Translations under genes and position numbers: made by a program
Notes under the pieces: model-generated
What the model was told of the DNA's origin: nothing
The model's database searches: none
What the model saw: the letters and a program-made list of their open reading frames with translations, nothing else
IMG/VR virus record: IMGVR_UViG_3300019776_000415
Span: 1 to 39,557 of that record
Source of the DNA: a virus
DNA: 39,557 nucleotides
Direction: 5' to 3' (one strand)
Part shown: positions 36,983 to 39,557 of the stretch, piece by piece
Numbering within the stretch: the first letter of the stretch is position 1
Layout of the letters: every line of letters starts with the position of its first letter

Positions 36983-37167
36983 GCAGAGAGCCAACAAAGG
37001 CATTCGTAGCCGCCTGGGAGTACATGGACGGCTCGGGCGGATGGCACGACTTTGATGACTACGAAGCAGCCTATGCCTACATCAAGCCGTTCTTTGGCGA
37101 GCCGCTGCGGCTGTGGATCAACGACGACATGATCCAACAAGGATTCATTGCGGGAGACGAGCGATGA
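36979..37167 (+). CDS. Hypothetical protein
   Basis: 62 residues: MSREPTKAFVAAWEYMDGSG then GWHDFDDYEAAYAYIKPFFGEPLRLWINDDMIQQGFIAGDER. Acidic and aromatic. ATG overlaps the preceding TGA; its TGA overlaps the next ATG. Unknown. Confidence 0.68.
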   Translation: MSREPTKAFVAAWEYMDGSGGWHDFDDYEAAYAYIKPFFGEPLRLWINDDMIQQGFIAGDER

Positions 37168-37460
37168 GCGGTGGAAGCATGAACTACCTGTACTCAAAAC
37201 TTGAGTACGACGCCACATTTCGCGAAGACACGCCGGAGCGCAAGGCGTTTGCAAAACACCTCCGACTCGTGGCGAAGGCGCTGCATGACATTGAATGGGT
37301 AGACAGTGGCGACTATGGCAAGGGGCAGGAAAGCGAAGCGATCCGAGCGTGCCTTAGCGAAGGCGCAGCACTAGAGGCCGCAATTGAGATTGCCAACGAA
37401 GCGGCAAAAACCCTTCGCGCCGAGCTAAACCGCGCCGTCATCAAAGCAACCGGCGAATGA
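37164..37460 (+). CDS. Hypothetical helical protein
   Basis: 98 residues: MSGGSMNYLYSKLEYDATFR then EDTPERKAFAKHLRLVAKALHDIEWVDSGDYGKGQESEAIRACL. The MSGGSMNYLYSKLE start with LVAKALHDIEWVDSGDYG-x-G-E is a well-known conserved small phage family of unknown role. An alternative start at MNYLY (37179) is possible. Overlaps NinB. Confidence 0.75.
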   Translation: MSGGSMNYLYSKLEYDATFREDTPERKAFAKHLRLVAKALHDIEWVDSGDYGKGQESEAIRACLSEGAALEAAIEIANEAAKTLRAELNRAVIKATGE

Positions 37461-37750
37461 CACAGAAGCTCCGCAGCGCCCAAGCAAACGCAAAGATGTG
37501 GGCCATGCTCAGAGACCTGTCACAGCAAGTGGTGTGGCACGGGCAGAAGCTGCACGAGAGCGACTGGAAAACGGTCATGACGGCAGCACTCAAGCGCTAC
37601 CGGATCGTGCCGGGGATAGACGGAGGTTTCGTGATGCTCGGATCAAGCACAAGCCGGATGACGGTGGCAGAGATGTGCGAGCTGATCGACCTGATAGAAG
37701 CATTCGGAGCGCAGCAAGGGGTGAGGTTTACTGCGCAGGAGTGTGTGTAA
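37457..37750 (+). CDS. ninB: NinB-like recombination protein, shortened
   Basis: 97 residues: MTQKLRSAQANAKMWAMLRD then LSQQVVWHGQKLHESDWKTVMTAALKRYRIVPGIDGGFVMLGSSTSRMTVAEMCELIDLIEAFGAQQGV. This matches the core of lambda NinB (a single-strand-binding recombination mediator, about 146 residues) but lacks the N-terminal arm and the final 15-20 residues. It ends five bases before the first attC-like site, so its 3' end may have been replaced by the cassette array. Confidence 0.87.
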   Translation: MTQKLRSAQANAKMWAMLRDLSQQVVWHGQKLHESDWKTVMTAALKRYRIVPGIDGGFVMLGSSTSRMTVAEMCELIDLIEAFGAQQGVRFTAQECV

Positions 37751-37755
37751 CGCAA

Positions 37756-37862
37756 AGCTAACTTGACCGCCACGGCGCGTGCGCCACAACAAAAGGAACA
37801 CGAGATGAACGATGCAGACAACCGGCCCGCCGTGGTGGGTCAAGTTGAGCGACCTGTTAGGC
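37756..37862 (+). other. attC-like site A
   Basis: AGCTAAC (37756-37762) to GTTAGGC (37856-37862), 107 bp. Stem: TTGACC (37763-37768) pairs with GGTCAA (37838-37843), and CCACGG with CCGTGG. The loop includes a Shine-Dalgarno (AAAGGAAC) and the ATG of cassette 1 at 37805. The 5' core is imperfect, so this may be where the array joined the phage backbone. Confidence 0.65.
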
Positions 37863-38122
37863 CGCTGGTTGATGCCTACGAGGACCATTGCGGCGTAGAG
37901 CGCGGGCGCTTTGACGACTGCACGCTGGCCGAGATGGAAGACGGTGCGGCGTTTGAAGGCTTCGATGAGTTCGCCGCCGGCTGGTGCGCAGCCATCGAAG
38001 CTGCGATCAAGGAAGCCGAGCGCCGGATCTATGCGCTTGACCACGGCGGCAACGAGTACCGCCGCCCGGCCGGCGCTGACGTGGTTGCGGCGGCACTGCG
38101 TGCCCTGCGGCCTAACGATTGA
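37805..38122 (+). CDS. Cassette-1 protein, unknown function
   Basis: 105 residues: MNDADNRPAVVGQVERPVRP then LVDAYEDHCGVERGRFDDCTLAEMEDGAAFEGFDEFAAGWCAAIEAAIKEAERRIYALDHG. Acidic, helical. The Shine-Dalgarno and first 17 codons lie inside attC A and the TGA lies in attC B, so the N-terminus (MNDADNRPAVVGQVERP) derives from the recombination site. No family recognised. Confidence 0.75.
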   Translation: MNDADNRPAVVGQVERPVRPLVDAYEDHCGVERGRFDDCTLAEMEDGAAFEGFDEFAAGWCAAIEAAIKEAERRIYALDHGGNEYRRPAGADVVAAALRALRPND

Positions 38123-38170
38123 GTTGTGGGGCGAGCCAAAGGCGAGTCCCGCACGAACGAATGGTTAGCC
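38110..38170 (+). other. attC-like site B
   Basis: GCCTAAC (38110-38116) to GTTAGCC (38164-38170), 61 bp. A hairpin is closed by GCC-AAA-GGC with GTGGGG/CCCGCAC above. R'' mismatches the adjacent R' at one base but is the exact complement of the R' of site A (GTTAGGC), as expected if R'' belongs to cassette 1. Confidence 0.75.
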
Positions 38171-38203
38171 GGCACCCACAACGCAGGCACGAAAGGAACT
38201 GTG

Positions 38204-38515
38204 ATGGCATTGAGCAAGTGGATACCGACCACCGACCTGCTGACGCTCCGGCGCATGGGCAAGCTCGGCGAAGAACTCGGCGAAGCGCAGTCCGTTGCGG
38301 CGCGCGTGGTCATCCAGGGAATCGACGAGGTGGACCCGGGCAGCGGCAAGGTGAACCGCCAGCGCCTGATGGACGAGCTGGCCGACGTGCAGGCGCAGAT
38401 CGGCTGCACCGTGCTGGCCTTCGGCTTGGACCAGGACTACATGGCGCGGCGCACCGCCGAGAAGATCCGCCAGATGCACGAGTGGGAAGCGATGTTCGGC
38501 ACTGATGCCGGCTAA
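38204..38515 (+). CDS. Cassette-2 protein, MazG-like nucleotide pyrophosphohydrolase
   Basis: 103 residues from ATG 38204 (Shine-Dalgarno AAAGGAAC): MALSKWIPTTDLLTLRRMGK then LGEELGEAQSVAARVVIQGI. EELGE (23-27) and DELADV (57-62) fit the metal-binding E-E-x-x-E ... D/E-x-x-D helices of the MazG/all-alpha NTP-PPase fold. It would hydrolyse NTPs or dNTPs, or an alarmone-type nucleotide, to the monophosphate. The TAA lies within R'' of site C. A longer frame into attC B is rejected for lack of a ribosome site. Confidence 0.78.
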   Translation: MALSKWIPTTDLLTLRRMGKLGEELGEAQSVAARVVIQGIDEVDPGSGKVNRQRLMDELADVQAQIGCTVLAFGLDQDYMARRTAEKIRQMHEWEAMFGTDAG

Positions 38516-38568
38516 CGTTCGAGTTGACGGGCCGCCGTAGGCGGTCCCGCTCGAACGAGGTGTTAGCC
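38510..38568 (+). other. attC-like site C
   Basis: GGCTAAC (38510-38516) to GTTAGCC (38562-38568), 59 bp, the clearest site. The cores are exact complements, GTTCGAG pairs with CTCGAAC, CGGG with CCCG, and CCGCC with GGCGG around GTA. A TTGA spacer on one arm and GAGGT on the other give the asymmetry typical of attC. Confidence 0.85.
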
Positions 38569-38593
38569 GGCCGCAACAACGAAGGCACAGACG

Positions 38594-38938
38594 ATGGCAC
38601 GCAGGATCAACGTAGACCAGTGGCTCAAGTCGGGCGATTACTTGCCAGAGCCGCTGCGCGATTTCCACGACCAGAAGGAAGTATTCAAGGCGATGCACGA
38701 AATAGTGCGCGAAGACCCAGCGGCGCTTGTGAGGCGGCCAGACTGGATCACAGGGCAGTGCTACGTGATCGACGTGTTCCTGTGGTTCATGGCGCGGCGC
38801 GGCTGGACGTTGCAGCGCACGCGCAGGGATGGCGACTTCCGCGACTTGGAGGCCGACGTGCGCGCGCAGACAGAGAAGCGTGACGCGGAATCAATGGCGA
38901 TGCTGGCCGATGCGCTGCGCGGGCAGCAAGCCGGCTAA
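38594..38938 (+). CDS. Cassette-3 protein, unknown function
   Basis: 114 residues: MARRINVDQWLKSGDYLPEP then LRDFHDQKEVFKAMHEIVREDPAALVRRPDWITGQCYVIDVFLWFMARRGWTLQRTRRDGDFRDLE. Charged, helical, with a central hydrophobic stretch YVIDVFLWFMARRGW (about 56-70) probably buried. No known family. The TAA overlaps R'' of site D. Confidence 0.78.
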   Translation: MARRINVDQWLKSGDYLPEPLRDFHDQKEVFKAMHEIVREDPAALVRRPDWITGQCYVIDVFLWFMARRGWTLQRTRRDGDFRDLEADVRAQTEKRDAESMAMLADALRGQQAG

Positions 38939-39037
38939 CGTGCAAGTTGAGCCGCCGACCAGGCCGGCGAAAGGACAGACAACATGAGCACCCAAGACAC
39001 AACGCCGGCGCAGGTCGGCTCGAATGACGGGTTAGGC
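38933..39037 (+). other. attC-like site D
   Basis: GGCTAAC (38933-38939) to GTTAGGC (39031-39037), 105 bp. GAGCC/GGCTC and GACC/GGTC pair with GCC bulged, then GCCGGCG/CGCCGGC. The loop carries a Shine-Dalgarno (AAAGGACA) and an ATG at 38984 that opens a short frame across R'. R'' mismatches this R' but complements the cassette-3 5' core exactly. Confidence 0.78.
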
Positions 39038-39064
39038 GTGTGGTGGATAAACGAGAAGGACTAG
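38984..39064 (+). CDS. 26-residue peptide read across attC D
   Basis: MSTQDTTPAQVGSNDGLGVW then WINEKD. Good Shine-Dalgarno (AAAGGACA) and TAG two bases before the next ATG (TAGGAATG), which suggests translational coupling into cassette 4. A leader peptide role is inferred only from position. Confidence 0.4.
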   Translation: MSTQDTTPAQVGSNDGLGVWWINEKD

Positions 39065-39066
39065 GA

Positions 39067-39387
39067 ATGCCGACCATTGCAACTGAGATGCAAACGAACG
39101 AGCCAGATACAGGCCGCGACCGCCTGGATATGGCGTACATCAACAGCCTGCCGCTACCGCTGTGGGATGGCGATTGGCCGGTGTATGACATCGAAGTGGA
39201 AACCGGGCTGTACCGCATCGACGTATGCGGCCTGCTGGAGGTGCGCCACATCGACCGCTGCTTCACGATGAAGGACAGCACCGGGAAGACCCATTACGTG
39301 GGCGACTTCGAGCTTGACCCGGAGCAGTGGGAGGAAAGAACGGCGCCGGACGGCAACACGCCTAACGTTCGAGGTGAGAGGCAATGA
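39067..39387 (+). CDS. Cassette-4 protein, unknown function
   Basis: 106 residues from ATG 39067 with Shine-Dalgarno GAGAAGGA: MPTIATEMQTNEPDTGRDRL then DMAYINSLPLPLWDGDWPVYDIEVETGLYRIDVCGLLEVRHIDRCFTMKDSTGKTHYVGDFELDPEQW. Beta-rich and acidic. GTG 39040 is a longer in-frame alternative. The stop falls 21 bases past R'' of site E, so the final residues (NVRGERQ) come from attC. No family recognised. Confidence 0.75.
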   Translation: MPTIATEMQTNEPDTGRDRLDMAYINSLPLPLWDGDWPVYDIEVETGLYRIDVCGLLEVRHIDRCFTMKDSTGKTHYVGDFELDPEQWEERTAPDGNTPNVRGERQ

Positions 39388-39459
39388 CCGGCTGCACGAT
39401 GACCGCTGACGCGCCGACCGACGAGGCCGGGCATTGTCCGCTCGACCGAGGGGTTATGC
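39360..39459 (+). other. attC-like site E
   Basis: GCCTAAC (39360-39366) to GTTATGC (39453-39459), 100 bp. TTCGAG/CTCGAC, GGCAATG/CATTGTC and CCGG/CCGG can pair. An ATG at 39384 (ATGA overlap with the cassette-4 stop, Shine-Dalgarno GAGGTGA) is in frame through R' with cassette 5, and the R' box itself contains a second ATG (39456). Confidence 0.72.
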
Positions 39460-39557
39460 GCCCGGTGGCAGTGCTGTTTGCGCGGACAGACAGCGTTTAC
39501 AAGACGCTGCCGGGCTGCGAGGTGTACGACATGGAGCGCGACGCGCGAACCTATGAC
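39384..39557 (+). CDS. 5' part of the cassette-5 gene (continues at base 1)
   Basis: The frame from ATG 39384 reads MTGCTMTADAPTDEAGHCPL then DRGVMRPVAVLFARTDSVYKTLPGCEVYDME and continues without a stop into bases 1-591. The first 24 residues are encoded by attC E of the preceding cassette, and the rest by cassette 5. Either 39384 (good ribosome site, coupled to the upstream stop) or 39456 could be the true start. Bases 39459-39557 duplicate 1-99. Confidence 0.7.
   Translation, partial: MTGCTMTADAPTDEAGHCPLDRGVMRPVAVLFARTDSVYKTLPGCEVYDMERDARTYD
39459..39557. repeat. Terminal 99-bp redundancy (identical to 1-99)
   Basis: An exact direct repeat of the first 99 bases. Its length equals a common assembly k-mer and the reading frame of cassette 5 is continuous over the junction, so it marks a circular molecule rather than a biological terminal repeat. 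Confidence 0.92.

Larger units (their letters stand above)
37756..39557 (+). mobile_element. Integron-type gene-cassette array (continues across the ends to base 597)
   Basis: Six attC-like sites (A-F) separate five single-gene cassettes of 308, 398, 469, 422 and 596 bp. All have R''-L''-L'-R' order on the plus strand with the gene in the same direction, as in integrons. In each cassette the inverse core at the 3' end is the exact complement of its own 5' core: GTTAGGC/GCCTAAC, GTTAGCC/GGCTAAC (twice), GTTAGGC/GCCTAAC and GTTATGC/GCATAAC. No IntI or attI is seen. Confidence 0.8.

Noticed and set aside
37756-39557. Considered as a CRISPR array
   Set aside because: The recurrent elements are hairpin sites 59-107 bp long that vary in sequence and are separated by coding genes, not short identical repeats with 30-40 bp spacers.

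Overview
The window is one complete circular genome written linearly. Bases 1-99 recur exactly as 39459-39557, so the unit is about 39,458 bp. It encodes a temperate, P22-like (short-tailed) phage or excised prophage. The high GC content, the betaproteobacterial-looking proteins and the tRNA sequences suggest a GC-rich Gram-negative host; the exact host is not visible.

The layout is lambdoid. An immunity centre at 33.4-34.4 kb has a Cro-like gene on the minus strand (33418-33615), a CI-like gene on the plus strand (33696-34088) and a probable conversion lipoprotein. Two lytic promoters share one design: TTGACA, a 17-bp spacer, CATACT, and a TTTGAC-N6-GTCAAA operator over the -35 box. The leftward transcript carries DNA-binding and replication genes (DUF1376-type and a DUF6475-like partner), SSB-like, DHH phosphoesterase and VRR-NUC genes, then a candidate Q-like late regulator (28658-29032). 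A strong promoter with a palindromic operator (28614-28641) follows. Next come small genes, a tRNA-like locus, TerS, TerL, portal, four to five virion-surface genes, an Ig/repeat protein, scaffold, P22-type coat, gp4- and gp10-like tail proteins, four ejection-type proteins, a tail fibre, a lysis cassette (holin candidates, M15 endolysin, nested Rz/Rz1) and finally a metallophosphoesterase. At least three intrinsic-terminator-like hairpins lie inside this late unit, which implies antitermination.

The rightward early transcript (from 34.38 kb) runs through overlapping small genes, an ERF-type annealing protein, a Ref-like HNH protein and NinB. It crosses the contig ends to an excisionase-like gene and a tyrosine integrase (1084-2046), followed by an HNH gene and a complete tRNA-Ser(CGA) that is the likely attachment region. 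Four small plus-strand genes (2776-3843) separate this from the end of the late unit.

The most unusual part is between ninB and xis (37756 across the ends to 597). It is a tandem array of five small gene cassettes separated by integron attC-like sites. In every cassette the inverse core (R'') at the 3' end is the exact reverse complement of that cassette's own 5' core (R'), even where it mismatches the R' of the next cassette. Stop codons fall in or beside R''. No integron integrase is present, so this is an integron-cassette array carried in a phage early operon and transcribed from the phage promoter. Three of the sites also carry a Shine-Dalgarno sequence and a start codon in their loop, read across the cassette junction.

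A second unexplained feature is a set of GTGA-tetraloop hairpins just upstream of the portal (two copies), scaffold and coat start codons.
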